DNA of 64,000 bases, from contig NZ_QXEV01000001.1 of assembly GCF_003550015.1 (NCBI RefSeq), forward strand, positions 62,001 to 126,000, given 5' to 3'. This document shows, in pieces, positions 28,593 to 37,575 of the stretch. A program made the position numbers and the translations under genes. The notes beneath the pieces are model-generated. The model had not been told where the DNA came from and ran no database searches. It worked only from the letters and a program-made list of their open reading frames with translations. The DNA is from Anaeroplasma bactoclasticum. GTDB lineage: Bacteria; Bacillota_I; Bacilli_A; Acholeplasmatales; Anaeroplasmataceae. Position 1 is the first letter of the stretch. Every line of letters starts with the position of its first letter.

Positions 28593-29147
28593 ATGGAAGA
28601 AGAATTAGAAATGACCCTTTTAGAGGGCGAAGAAAAAATGGATAAGGCAATCGCTGCATATGAGCGTGAGCTTTCCACTGTACGTACTGGTAGAGCTGCT
28701 CCAAGCCTATTAGATACTGTTTATTTTGAATATTATGGAGCAAAGACTCAAATTAAGAATGCTGCAACAATTACAGTACCAGAGTCTAATCAGCTTTTGA
28801 TTAAGCCTTATGATAAGTCTAGTGTTAAAGATATTGAAAAAGCTATTTTAGCATCACCTTTAGGATTAACTCCACAAAGTGATGGAACTCAGATTCGTCT
28901 TATTTTACCTAAGATGACAGAAGAAAGAAGACGTGAATTAGTTAAGTATGTTTCTAAGCTAGAAGAAACTGCAAAGGTAGCTATTCGTAACGCTAGAAGA
29001 GATTTAAATGATGACATTAAGAAGCTTGGCTTACCTGAAGATACAGAGGCTAATGCTTTAGAGGATGCTCAGAAGCTTACAGATAAGAAAATCCAAGTAG
29101 TATCTGAAATGACAGAGCGTAAGAGCAAGGACTTAATGACTATTTAA
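28593..29147 (+). CDS. frr: Ribosome recycling factor
   Basis: 184 residues. The long helical domain opens EEKMDKAIAAYERELSTVRT, followed by GRAAPSLLD, and the other end has IRLILPKMTEERRRELVKYV and the closing helix. RRF splits post-termination ribosomes with EF-G. RBS GAGGAGGA. uppS, usually next, is absent. Confidence 0.98.
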   Translation: MEEELEMTLLEGEEKMDKAIAAYERELSTVRTGRAAPSLLDTVYFEYYGAKTQIKNAATITVPESNQLLIKPYDKSSVKDIEKAILASPLGLTPQSDGTQIRLILPKMTEERRRELVKYVSKLEETAKVAIRNARRDLNDDIKKLGLPEDTEANALEDAQKLTDKKIQVVSEMTERKSKDLMTI

Positions 29148-29161
29148 GTAAAATATGATAA

Positions 29162-29217
29162 AAAATCCAGCTTATGGGAAATGATGGTGTTTCTCTTATA
29201 TGCTGGATTTTTATTTT
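29162..29217 (+). terminator. Terminator after frr
   Basis: AAAATCCAGC (29162-29171) with GCTGGATTTTT (29202-29212) closing a ~30-base structured loop, then TATTTTTT. Confidence 0.88.
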
Positions 29218-29231
29218 TTATAATGCTATAA

Positions 29232-29268
29232 TACAATAGATTAAGTATTGTATATAACATATACAATA
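29232..29268. promoter_or_regulatory. Repeated TACAATA motif before cdsA
   Basis: TACAATA (29232-29238), its reverse TATTGTA (29246-29252) and a third TACAATA (29262-29268) lie between a TATAAT (29227-29232) and the cdsA RBS. Candidate operator; no regulator known. Confidence 0.35.
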
Positions 29269-29298
29269 ATAACCAAACCTATTTGTGAGGTGATTCTT

Positions 29299-30336
29299 AT
29301 GAAAAAAAGAGTAATTACCGGTTTAATATTAGCCGTTATATTACTTCCTATTGTTTTAGTTCCTGCATGTCTACCAGTGCTTGAATTTGTTGTTGCACTG
29401 TTGATTATTATTGCAGAATTTGAACTATTAAATATGTATGATAAGGATAAAAAAATACCACTTTGGTTAAAAATAGTTACAGCTGGTTTAACACTTGGTC
29501 TATCCTTCTCTATTTTCTCATTTATGTCTATGCAAGAAATAACAACATTAGACGCAGCAGGAAATCAGATAAGAACCCATCTATTTGATCCGAATAGTTC
29601 TATTATTTTAAAGGGTTTAAGAAGATTACATTTTGATTTAATGTTTACACCTGTTACCGCACTTTTAATTTGCTTCTTAATTTTAATGTCTAGTATGATT
29701 TTTATTCATGATTTTGAAGTAAAGGATGCAGGTAGATTATTCTTGTCTATCATTTATGTAGGTGTATGTAGTGCTGCATTTATGACATTAAGATTCTTTG
29801 GCGTACGTTTTGTAATCTATTTATTAACTATAACTACAGCAACCGATATATTCGCATTAGTCTTTGGACTTGCGTTTGGTAGAAGTGGTAAGCATAAGCT
29901 TGCACCTAGAATTTCTCCAAAGAAATCCTGGGAAGGCGCAATTGGTGGTACCGCAGTTGCATTAGTATTAGGCTTCGCATTTAGTTATTTTTATGAACAA
30001 ATGTCAAGCTTAATGGCAAGCTGGGGAACACCTAATGTTGAAAAAATGGAATTCTTTGCCGGAGTATTTAACTATAATACCTTCACTCCAGCAGGAAAGG
30101 TATTTGTTTGTTTAGTATTAACATTATTATTATCTATAACATCACAAATAGGCGATTTAGTTGCATCTAAGTTAAAAAGAGCATATGGAATTAAAGACTA
30201 TTCTCAAGTGTTCCCAGGACATGGTGGAGTATTAGACCGCTTTGATTCTGTATTCTTTGCATCAGCATTATTCTTATTGTTTATTATATTCGAGATTAAT
30301 TTCATCGACGTATTATTAGTAAGTGCAGGTATTTAA
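29299..30336 (+). CDS. cdsA: Phosphatidate cytidylyltransferase (CDP-diglyceride synthase)
   Basis: 345 residues, about eight membrane spans. ATG 29299 follows GAGGTGATTC; the frame is open upstream but the extra residues do not fit the family. The C-terminal signature SQIGDLVASKLKRAYGIKD plus FPGHGGVLDRFDS is diagnostic. It makes CDP-diacylglycerol for phospholipids. The loop between the early helices (LDAAGNQIRTHLFDPNSS) is longer than usual. dxr starts one base after its stop. Confidence 0.96.
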   Translation: MKKRVITGLILAVILLPIVLVPACLPVLEFVVALLIIIAEFELLNMYDKDKKIPLWLKIVTAGLTLGLSFSIFSFMSMQEITTLDAAGNQIRTHLFDPNSSIILKGLRRLHFDLMFTPVTALLICFLILMSSMIFIHDFEVKDAGRLFLSIIYVGVCSAAFMTLRFFGVRFVIYLLTITTATDIFALVFGLAFGRSGKHKLAPRISPKKSWEGAIGGTAVALVLGFAFSYFYEQMSSLMASWGTPNVEKMEFFAGVFNYNTFTPAGKVFVCLVLTLLLSITSQIGDLVASKLKRAYGIKDYSQVFPGHGGVLDRFDSVFFASALFLLFIIFEINFIDVLLVSAGI

Positions 30337-30337
30337 T

Positions 30338-31480
30338 ATGAGATGTTTATATTTAGCGGGTGCCTGCGGTTCTATTGGAACTCAGACTTTAGATATCGTT
30401 AGGGAAAATCCATCCGAATTCAAGGTTATAGGAATGAGTGTTGGCAGAAATAAGGAATTAGCCGTTAGATTAATAGAAGAATTTCACCCGGAAATCGTAT
30501 GTTTCCGGGAGAATTATCTTTATGAATTATCTTACACTCCAAAAATCGTAGTAGGAGATGCAGGATTATTAGAGCTTGCTTCTTATTCAAAGTATGAGGA
30601 TGAGGTATTTGTTAATGCATTAGTTGGAATGAGTGGACTTATGCCTACAATTTCTGCAATTAAAGCACATAAAACAATTGCTTTAGCAAATAAGGAAACC
30701 TTAGTTGCTGGAGGAGACATTGTAAAAGAATATGTAAAAAAATACAATGTAGCTTTAGTCCCAATTGATTCTGAGCATTCTGCAATTTTGCAGTGCCTAC
30801 AGGGGGAAAGCCATAAAGAGATTAAAAGATTAATCATTACAGCATCTGGAGGCTCCTTTAGAAATAAAACAAGAGATGAGTTAAAAGGAGTAACAAAGGA
30901 AGCTGCGCTTAAGCATCCCAATTGGTCAATGGGTGCCAAGATTACTATTGATTCAGCAACTATGATGAATAAGGGCTTTGAGGTAATTGAAGCACATCAT
31001 CTATTTGATGTACCATATGAACAAATTGATACAATCTTGCATCCACAATCTATTGTCCATTCGATGGTAGAATATAAAGATGGTACTATTAAGGCAGAGC
31101 TTGGTGTATCGGATATGCATACTCCAATATCTTATGCCTTAAGATATCCTCATCATAATGTGCAAGAATCTAAACAGCTAGATTTATTTGGTTTAAAATT
31201 AGATTTTATGGAATTATCTAAAGATAGATTCCCATGCCTAGGCTATGCATATTATGCAGCAAGTCGTGGTGGAATTTATCCAGCAGTATTAAATGCGGCA
31301 AATGAAGCTGCAGTAAAATTATTTTTGAATGATAAGATTGAATTCTTAGAAATAGAAAGAATTATTGAAAAAGAAATTAAGGATGATAAGTATATGGAAA
31401 TTCCATATACATTAGAAAATGTTGTTTCTGTTAGTCTATCCTTAATGAAAGAAATCTTATCTCGATATGGAGTTGATTAG
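30338..31480 (+). CDS. dxr: 1-deoxy-D-xylulose 5-phosphate reductoisomerase
   Basis: 380 residues, MEP isoprenoid pathway. NADPH-binding AGACGSIGTQTLDIVRENP at the N-terminus, ALANKETLVAGGDIV, and the metal/substrate segment PIDSEHSAILQCLQG followed by ITASGGSFRN. ATG 30338 is preferred; the frame also has GTG 30323 inside cdsA. It is coupled to cdsA (1-base gap) and followed by rseP 3 bases later. Confidence 0.97.
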   Translation: MRCLYLAGACGSIGTQTLDIVRENPSEFKVIGMSVGRNKELAVRLIEEFHPEIVCFRENYLYELSYTPKIVVGDAGLLELASYSKYEDEVFVNALVGMSGLMPTISAIKAHKTIALANKETLVAGGDIVKEYVKKYNVALVPIDSEHSAILQCLQGESHKEIKRLIITASGGSFRNKTRDELKGVTKEAALKHPNWSMGAKITIDSATMMNKGFEVIEAHHLFDVPYEQIDTILHPQSIVHSMVEYKDGTIKAELGVSDMHTPISYALRYPHHNVQESKQLDLFGLKLDFMELSKDRFPCLGYAYYAASRGGIYPAVLNAANEAAVKLFLNDKIEFLEIERIIEKEIKDDKYMEIPYTLENVVSVSLSLMKEILSRYGVD

Positions 31481-31483
31481 TAT

Positions 31484-33145
31484 ATGTTTTTAGAACTAAC
31501 AGGATTCCCTCTTATAATTGTAGCTATTGTTGCCTTTATTATTATTTTAGGTGTAATAATATGCTTACATGAAGCAGGACATTTCTTTGTCGCAAAGAAA
31601 TGTGGTGTATTATGCCATGATTTCTCTATAGGTATGGGTCCTGCAATATATAAGAAAAAGGGAAAAGAAACTTCATTCTCTGTTCGTGCCATCCCAATTG
31701 GTGGATTTGTTTCTATGGCAGGAGAAGAAGCTACCGATGAATTAACTAAAATAGGTTCAAAAATTGGTTTAAATTTAGTAGATGATATCGTAACTGAAAT
31801 TATCCTAGATGATAAGGCCGATGCAATGGTTCGAGGAGAAATCAGTGATAAGGAATTAGAAGGTAAGGATGGTAAGGATTTATATATCACCTTAACAGAT
31901 GATATGGGAGAGCCTCATTATTATCAGGTTTCTGAAACTGCAAAGTATGTTTTTGAAAAAAATGAGGTATTACAGCTTGCTCCATATCATAGAACGTTCG
32001 ATTCTAAAAAGATTTGGCAAAGAATGCTAATTCTATTTGCTGGTCCATTTATGAATTTTGTATTAGCATTTTTCTTATATCTAATTATTGCCTTTGCAAC
32101 TGGTGTTCCAAATTATGGTTCTAATAGAATTGGTTCTGTAAGTAGTGAATACCCTGCAGGAGCTTATTTAGTAAGTGGAGATACCATTACTGGAATTAAT
32201 GGTGTAACTGTATCCTCATGGACTGAATTTGAAACTGAAATGGCTAAATTATATCAAGGCTATGGTACAACAGTAAATATTACATATATTCACGAAAACG
32301 AAACAAAGAATGCTACTATGGAAACATATAACTCTATTGTTTCTATTGGACTTACAAACTTTGGTGCAAAATCATTAGTATTATCAAAAATTCCAAGTAC
32401 AGAAATAGATGGTCTAGAGGTTGGTAGAATATCTATTCGCTATAAGGGTGAAACAGGAACAATTGCTAAAGGTGATTATTTAACTAAGGTATCCATTGAT
32501 GGCACAGTATATACTATTGAATCTTGGAGCCAATTAATTAAATTATTTAAAGAATTAAATGTTACAACTTCTGTAGATGTCAGATTCGAATATTACCATA
32601 AGGGTGAAAATGATACCTATACATTAGTTTCACTTGAGGAATGTAAATCTATTGAGCCATATACAGATGAATTATTAGAAAATCAAAGAATTGAAAAGAT
32701 AGCACAATATATTGGTGTATCTCCAGAATATCATTTTTCTTTCTTTGAATGTATTGGTTCTGCAGCAAATAATTTCTGGAAGGATTTCACATTAATCTTT
32801 AGAACATTAGGTATATTAATTGCCCCATCTAGTGTAAGACAAGTAGGAGTATCGGATTTATCTAGTGTTGTTGGTATTTTTGATATGGTTAAGCAATATA
32901 TTGGTGCAGGCTTCTTACCATTATTATCCTTAACTGCATTATTATCTGTAAATATTGGTGTAATGAACTTACTTCCAATACCAGCTTTAGATGGTGGAAG
33001 AATCGTATTCTTAATTATTGAAGCCATCACTGGTAAAAAGGTGCCTAAGAAGATTGAAAATATTATTAATCTTGTATTTATGGGCTTGTTGTTAATCTTA
33101 TTCGTATTTATCACATATAATGATATTTTACGTTTAATTCATTAA
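31484..33145 (+). CDS. rseP: RIP metalloprotease RseP/RasP
   Basis: 553 residues. Zinc-site HEAGH in the first membrane helix (IICLHEAGHFFVAKKCG), FSIGMGPAIYKKKGKETSF, a central PDZ region (ITGINGVTVSSWTEF), and the second catalytic segment NLLPIPALDGGRIVFL. Site-2 protease that cleaves membrane anchors and signal-peptide remnants. It is longer than the ~420 residues of Bacillus RasP because of insertions near residues 80-160 and ~280-390. Confidence 0.96.
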   Translation: MFLELTGFPLIIVAIVAFIIILGVIICLHEAGHFFVAKKCGVLCHDFSIGMGPAIYKKKGKETSFSVRAIPIGGFVSMAGEEATDELTKIGSKIGLNLVDDIVTEIILDDKADAMVRGEISDKELEGKDGKDLYITLTDDMGEPHYYQVSETAKYVFEKNEVLQLAPYHRTFDSKKIWQRMLILFAGPFMNFVLAFFLYLIIAFATGVPNYGSNRIGSVSSEYPAGAYLVSGDTITGINGVTVSSWTEFETEMAKLYQGYGTTVNITYIHENETKNATMETYNSIVSIGLTNFGAKSLVLSKIPSTEIDGLEVGRISIRYKGETGTIAKGDYLTKVSIDGTVYTIESWSQLIKLFKELNVTTSVDVRFEYYHKGENDTYTLVSLEECKSIEPYTDELLENQRIEKIAQYIGVSPEYHFSFFECIGSAANNFWKDFTLIFRTLGILIAPSSVRQVGVSDLSSVVGIFDMVKQYIGAGFLPLLSLTALLSVNIGVMNLLPIPALDGGRIVFLIIEAITGKKVPKKIENIINLVFMGLLLILFVFITYNDILRLIH

Positions 33146-33166
33146 TTTGTAGGAGATGTATAATTT

Positions 33167-34594
33167 ATGAGTAAACAAGAAAAAAACAAAAAAGACTTTG
33201 AAAAAAAGCCTTCTAATGGTTTTAAAAATATAAAAGAGAATGATCAGTTTATTCTTGATATAAAAAGAATGGGTATAAATGGCGAAGGAATTGGTTTTTA
33301 TAATCGTCTAGCAATATTTGTAGATGGTGCAATTCCTGGCGAAGGACATAATATAGAAATAACTAAGCTAGAAGGTAAAATGGCTTATGGTAAATCTATA
33401 GAGTGTAAGCATGCATCTAATGCAAGAAAGATGCCAGAATGTCCATATTATGCAGAATGTGGTGGATGCTCTGTAATGCATATTGATTATCAAGAAATGC
33501 TAAAATATAAAAGAGAAATCGTCATTGAAGCATTATCTAGATATACTACGATTAATCCAAAAAGCTTTGAGATTAAGAATACTATTCCATCCGATTATAC
33601 TTTAGGATATAGAAATAAATCTCAATTAAATGTCAAGAAAAATGATGGCAAGATGAGTGTTGCTATGATTAAAGCAAAATCAAATATTTTGGTTCCTGTA
33701 GATAAATGCTTAGTTCAAAAGGATTTAATTAATACATTAAACAAAAAGGTATTAAGTATATTAGAAGAAGCAAAGGTAGAACCATATATCCGTAAAACAA
33801 ACACAGGATCTTTAAGATATCTAGTTATTAGAGCAACAAAAGAAAATAAGGCTTTAGTTTGTTTTGTTTGTCAACAAAAGGATGCAAAATTAAAAGAATT
33901 AGTAAACAAATTATTAGCTATTCCTGAAATAGTATCTGTTTATGAGAATATAAATAGTAATGATAAATCCTTAGAAATCTTTGGTAAAGAAACAAATCAT
34001 TTAGGTGGAGAAGAATATGTTATTGAAACCTTAGGTAAGATTAAATATAAGATTTACCCTACAACATTCTTCCAGCTAAATTCATACCAAGCAGAAAAGA
34101 TGTATGATGTAGTTCTTAAGCAAGCTAAGCTATCCTTTAAAGAAAGAGTATTAGATGCTTATTGTGGAGTAGGTACTATAGCCCTATATTTAGCACATAA
34201 TTCTAAAGAGGTTATCGGTATTGAATACAATAAAGAATCTATTAAGGCTGCAGAAGAAAATGCTAAATTAAACAAAATTTCTAATGCTAAATTTTTACAA
34301 GGTGATGCATCTGAATTATTGCCTAAAATGTTAAGAGATGGCGAAGTCTTTGACGTATTAGTTGCTGACCCACCAAGAACTGGACTTGGTGAAAAGTTTA
34401 TTTCAGCAATACTAGAAAGTAAGGTAAAAAAGTTTATATATGTATCCTGTAATCCAGCCACATTAGCTAAGGATTTAGAAAAATTAAAGGAATGCTATTC
34501 CATTAATTCTATTACTCCATTAGATATGTTCCCACAAACAGCACTAGTCGAAACAGTCGCACTTTTGACGTTAAATCCTTCAGTAAAAAAATAG
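33167..34594 (+). CDS. rlmD: 23S rRNA m5U methyltransferase, RlmD/RumA family
   Basis: 475 residues. Lys/Asn-rich leader, TRAM-like domain (LDIKRMGINGEGIGFYNR), an iron-sulfur motif CPYYAECGGC, SAM-binding LDAYCGVGTIALYLA, DPPRTGLG, and the catalytic Cys in YVSCNPATLAKDLE. It ends DMFPQTALVETVALL. Methylates a uracil of 23S rRNA; RlmD versus RlmC/RlmCD specificity is not decided by sequence alone. Its 3' end borders the accessory region. Confidence 0.93.
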   Translation: MSKQEKNKKDFEKKPSNGFKNIKENDQFILDIKRMGINGEGIGFYNRLAIFVDGAIPGEGHNIEITKLEGKMAYGKSIECKHASNARKMPECPYYAECGGCSVMHIDYQEMLKYKREIVIEALSRYTTINPKSFEIKNTIPSDYTLGYRNKSQLNVKKNDGKMSVAMIKAKSNILVPVDKCLVQKDLINTLNKKVLSILEEAKVEPYIRKTNTGSLRYLVIRATKENKALVCFVCQQKDAKLKELVNKLLAIPEIVSVYENINSNDKSLEIFGKETNHLGGEEYVIETLGKIKYKIYPTTFFQLNSYQAEKMYDVVLKQAKLSFKERVLDAYCGVGTIALYLAHNSKEVIGIEYNKESIKAAEENAKLNKISNAKFLQGDASELLPKMLRDGEVFDVLVADPPRTGLGEKFISAILESKVKKFIYVSCNPATLAKDLEKLKECYSINSITPLDMFPQTALVETVALLTLNPSVKK

Positions 34595-34611
34595 CACTAT
34601 TTTAATTGCTA

Positions 34612-34632
34612 TACTATTACTTAGTAATAGTA
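34612..34632. repeat. 21-bp perfect palindrome after rlmD
   Basis: TACTATTACT-t-AGTAATAGTA, odd-centred and perfect, 18 bases past the rlmD stop, at the junction to the accessory region. Not followed by a T-run, so more like a protein site than a terminator. Confidence 0.55.
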
Positions 34633-34677
34633 AAGTGGTCAAATTAGTAACAAATCAAAATGTTATAAGTGAAAAAT

Positions 34678-34710
34678 AACTCTAAGTTTAATGAAAACTT
34701 GGAGTTTTTT
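34678..34710 (+). terminator. Intrinsic terminator downstream of rlmD
   Basis: AACTCTAAGTTT (34678-34689) pairs with AAACTTGGAGTT (34695-34706), then TTTT. Confidence 0.85.
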
Positions 34711-34730
34711 CAGAACTTGTATATAAGATT

Positions 34731-34760
34731 TTGACGAGCGTTTTCGTCAAGTGTGACGAA
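34731..34760. promoter_or_regulatory. TTGACGA inverted and direct repeats before the GNAT gene
   Basis: TTGACGA (34731-34737) and TCGTCAA (34744-34750) form an inverted repeat with a 6-base spacer; TGACGAA (34754-34760) is a third half-site. GC-richer than its surroundings. Candidate operator. Confidence 0.4.
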
Positions 34761-34825
34761 TAAACATTGAATAAATTACTTGATAATGATTTAATTATTA
34801 CAGATATTTAAAGAGGATTTTGTGT

Positions 34826-35284
34826 ATGATAGAAATAAGAAAAGGTACATTAACAAATGGAAATACTGCTAAACAATTAATTGATTTATCTCAAGTATGG
34901 GTTGAAGAAAATTCAACATTTGGATTAATAAAGAATACTAGAGAAGATTTAAAAGAGCCACTATTCATTGCAGTAGATGGAGATAAAATAATCGGCTATA
35001 CTTTTGGCCATTTTTATACAACTGAAAGAAAAACATCATATATTGGAATTGGAGTGAAATGCTTTGATATAGATGAGATATTTGTACTAGAGCAATATCG
35101 CAATCAAGGTATAGGAGAAAAACTATTTAGAGCGATTGAATCTTGCGTTAAAGATGAATGTGTTTATATTACATTAGCAACCGCAACAAAAGATTATGAA
35201 AAGATCTTAAGATTCTATACAAAAATGGTTGGAATGACATTCCACAACGCATTTTTAATTAAGAGTTGTAAAGACATAAAATAA
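34826..35284 (+). CDS. GNAT-family acetyltransferase
   Basis: 152 residues. ATG 34826 is 9 bases from AGAGG; TTG 34820 is too near. Acetyl-CoA loop in IDEIFVLEQYRNQGIGEKLF (R-N-Q-G-I-G), with the usual preceding strand and a closing YTKMVGMT region. Acceptor unknown. It is the first gene of the accessory stretch after rlmD. Confidence 0.85.
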   Translation: MIEIRKGTLTNGNTAKQLIDLSQVWVEENSTFGLIKNTREDLKEPLFIAVDGDKIIGYTFGHFYTTERKTSYIGIGVKCFDIDEIFVLEQYRNQGIGEKLFRAIESCVKDECVYITLATATKDYEKILRFYTKMVGMTFHNAFLIKSCKDIK

Positions 35285-35377
35285 GCCAATTATAATATGA
35301 CAAGTACATCACATTTTGATGAAAAAAGTAGTTAGAAATTTGGCTAATATTTCTACTATAGAAAAACAAACCCTTTT

Positions 35378-35440
35378 ACATATCTACAAATTTAATGCCA
35401 CACACGGTGAAACAGTTTGCTGTCTTGCCAAAAAATAGAA
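35378..35440 (+). pseudogene. Remnant resembling the C-terminus of an rlmD/rumA-type gene
   Basis: Ending at a TAG, the frame reads ...ATHGETVCCLAKK. The tail of RumA-family proteins is typically HVETVCLL. No start or upstream domain survives. Followed by a proper terminator, as at a gene end. A very short match, so the origin is tentative. Confidence 0.35.
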
Positions 35441-35457
35441 AACAGATCTAAAATTAT

Positions 35458-35486
35458 GATTGCTTAGTATCTAGGCAATCTTTTTT
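35458..35486 (+). terminator. Intrinsic terminator after the 35.4-kb remnant
   Basis: GATTGC-t-TAG-tat-CTA-g-GCAATC hairpin, then TTTTTT. Confidence 0.85.
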
Positions 35487-35631
35487 ATTGACCGATAAAT
35501 ACGAGTTATCAAACAATAAAATCAAAAAATGAGTTTTTATGTTCCATAATTGACATTTATTTATCTTAATTCCTAAAAATACTAAAAATAGTAGAATTAG
35601 GAATTACTTTTATATTGAAATTGATAAAAAC

Positions 35632-35720
35632 GTAGAATTCTACTTTTTTTTATATTTTAACGTTTGCTTATTTAGTTGTTTTATGATAAAATAAAATTGA
35701 CAAAAGTGTAGAATTCTACA
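35632..35720 (+). promoter_or_regulatory. Promoter with twin palindromic operators before the DUF4143 ATPase
   Basis: GTAGAATTCTAC occurs exactly twice, at 35632-35643 and 35708-35719 (the second extended to TGTAGAATTCTACA). They flank TTGCTT (35664-35669)-17-TAAAAT (35687-35692, with extended TG), so one sits upstream and one just past the start point. A third, degenerate copy (GTAGAATT...) is at 35591. Confidence 0.65.
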
Positions 35721-35734
35721 GAAAAGGTGATTAT

Positions 35735-37042
35735 ATGATTGAGCGAAGTGTATACCTTAATAAATTAATCAAGTCTAAAGAAAATGGATTTCCAAAAGTT
35801 ATAACAGGAATAAGAAGATGTGGAAAATCTTATCTATTAAAGGAAATATATAAAAAATACTTAATTGAAACTGGAGTTAAAGAATCTAATATTCTTGTTT
35901 TAGAATTAGATGAAGAAGAAAATAGCAAATACAGAGATCCAATATACTTAGGAGATTTTGTTAGAAACTTTTGTAATAATAAAAGCATGTGCTATGTTTT
36001 TTTGGATGAGATACAAAAAGTAATTCCAATAGTGAATCCTGTTTTAACAAATGGCGAACATATAAAAGCTAAAGACACTGATGAAGATGTCATTTCTTTT
36101 GTTGATGTTGTTTTAGGGTTATCTCACAAACCTAATATTGACTTATATGTTACAGGTTCAAATTCTAAAATGTTGTCTACAAATATAATAACTGAGTTTA
36201 GGGATAAAGCCACAAATATTAGTATATATCCTCTTTCATTTGAAGAATATTATAATTATGTTGGTGGTTCTACTACTGATGCAATGTTTGAATATATGCA
36301 ACATGGTGGAATGCCTTTAGCAGTATTAAAGGACGAAGATGATAAAGAAGAATACCTTAAAGGGCTATTTGAAACAACCTATTTTAAAGATATTTTAGAA
36401 CATAATAAACTATATAAAAGTGAATCACTTGATGAATTGTGTAATATAATTAGTGAACTAACAGGTTCTCTTTTGAATTCAAAAAAAATATCTGATACGT
36501 TTAAAAGCGTAAAGCATGAAGATATTGATAAACAGACAATTGATAAATATATTGAATATTTTAAAGATGCATTTATATTAAGAGAAGCTAGACGTTATGA
36601 TTTAAAAGGAAGAGAGGAAATAGGCGCTCTTCAAAAATATTATTTTACTGATACTGGTTTAAGAAATGCTAGACTGAATTTTGCATTCCCTGATGAAGGG
36701 CAAATGCTTGAAAATGTGGTGTATAATGAACTTATTTATAATGGATATACAGTAAATGTTGGAACATTTGAAACCATTGAAAAAAATAAAGATGGTAAGT
36801 CTGTAAGAAAGACAAATGAAGTGGATTTTTACGCTACCAAAAATAAAAAAAGATTGTACATTCAAGTTTCAAAAGATATTTCAAATGAAAAAACTATGAA
36901 TAGAGAACTTAGCCCTTTTCATAGGTTAAACGATCAAATTCAAAAAGTTGTTGTGATTAATAAACCAATTAAAGAGACATTTGATAAAGATGGATATACT
37001 ATTATTGGTGTGGCAGATTTCTTGCTAAGATATATAAAATAA
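35735..37042 (+). CDS. AAA-type ATPase with DUF4143 C-terminal domain
   Basis: 435 residues. Walker A GIRRCGKS at residues 25-32, Walker B in CYVFLDEIQKV, a sensor in LYVTGSNSKML, then RDKATNISIYPLSFEEYYNY and, near the C-terminus, the DUF4143 signature YYFTDTGLRNARL...LENVVYNEL and EVDFYATK. This common gut-bacterial family has no settled function; PD-(D/E)xK-like residues (ExD-F-x) at the end hint at a nuclease-like fold. The broken kinase gene follows 9 bases downstream. Confidence 0.9.
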   Translation: MIERSVYLNKLIKSKENGFPKVITGIRRCGKSYLLKEIYKKYLIETGVKESNILVLELDEEENSKYRDPIYLGDFVRNFCNNKSMCYVFLDEIQKVIPIVNPVLTNGEHIKAKDTDEDVISFVDVVLGLSHKPNIDLYVTGSNSKMLSTNIITEFRDKATNISIYPLSFEEYYNYVGGSTTDAMFEYMQHGGMPLAVLKDEDDKEEYLKGLFETTYFKDILEHNKLYKSESLDELCNIISELTGSLLNSKKISDTFKSVKHEDIDKQTIDKYIEYFKDAFILREARRYDLKGREEIGALQKYYFTDTGLRNARLNFAFPDEGQMLENVVYNELIYNGYTVNVGTFETIEKNKDGKSVRKTNEVDFYATKNKKRLYIQVSKDISNEKTMNRELSPFHRLNDQIQKVVVINKPIKETFDKDGYTIIGVADFLLRYIK

Positions 37043-37051
37043 GGAGTACGA

Positions 37052-37575
37052 ATGATTATTGGATTAATGGAAGCTATGGTGTTGGTAAAACAACCATAGC
37101 TGAATACTTAATTAAAGAATTAAAGAAAGCATATATATTTGATCCTGAAGCAGTAGGTAATGCTGTAAGGGATAATCATCCAGAGGAATTAATCTATAGT
37201 TACATATTTGAAGACTATGAATTATGGAGAAAATTTAATTATGAATTGTTAAAAGATATTTCTAACAAATATGATGGAGATATAGTTGTGCCAATGACAT
37301 TAGTTAGAAAAGAATCTTATGATGATATCATAAAATGATTAAAGGATAATAATGTTGAGATTCTATATTTCTTTTTGGATGGAGATTATAAAACTATTCA
37401 TGATAGAATCCTGAAAAGAGGAGAAGGTGAAGATTCTTGGTGCATGCAAAATGTTAAAATGTGTCTTGATGCTCAAAACAATGATTCAAATGCAACACAT
37501 ATTGATACTGTAAATAAATCACCAGAAGTAATAGTTAAAGAAATAATTGCAAAAAGGTGCAATTTATGTGCTTGA
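37052..37575 (+). pseudogene. TmrB-like P-loop kinase, frameshifted and nonsense-mutated
   Basis: Starting at ATG 37052 the frame breaks after two codons: the family start MIIWINGSYGVGKTT is recovered only by restoring one base near 37058-37060. A TGA at 37336-37338 then interrupts the frame before LKDNNVEILYFFLDGD. The remainder shows GEGEDSWCMQNVKMCLDAQ and HIDTVNKSPEVIV, as in tunicamycin-resistance-type ATP-binding proteins. TGA is a real stop elsewhere in this window, so this is inactivated, not recoded. Formerly co-transcribed with the ATPase. Confidence 0.8.

Larger units (their letters stand above)
35285..35734. other. 450-base intergenic stretch: gene remnant, terminator, operators
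   Basis: Holds a short coding remnant (35378-35440), a terminator (35458-35486), an inverted repeat TAATTCCTAA / TTAGGAATTA (35567-35576, 35597-35606) and the promoter-operator region of the DUF4143 ATPase. I see no intact gene. Confidence 0.7.

Noticed and set aside
29248-29298. Extended N-terminus of CdsA
   Set aside because: ATG 29299 has a long GAGGTGATTC SD; the added residues overlap promoter-like repeats.
37336-37338. In-frame TGA that could be read as Trp (Mycoplasma-type code)
   Set aside because: TGA is the functional stop of trmFO, xerC and the gene at 21034, and Trp is TGG throughout; a nonsense mutation in a pseudogene is simpler.
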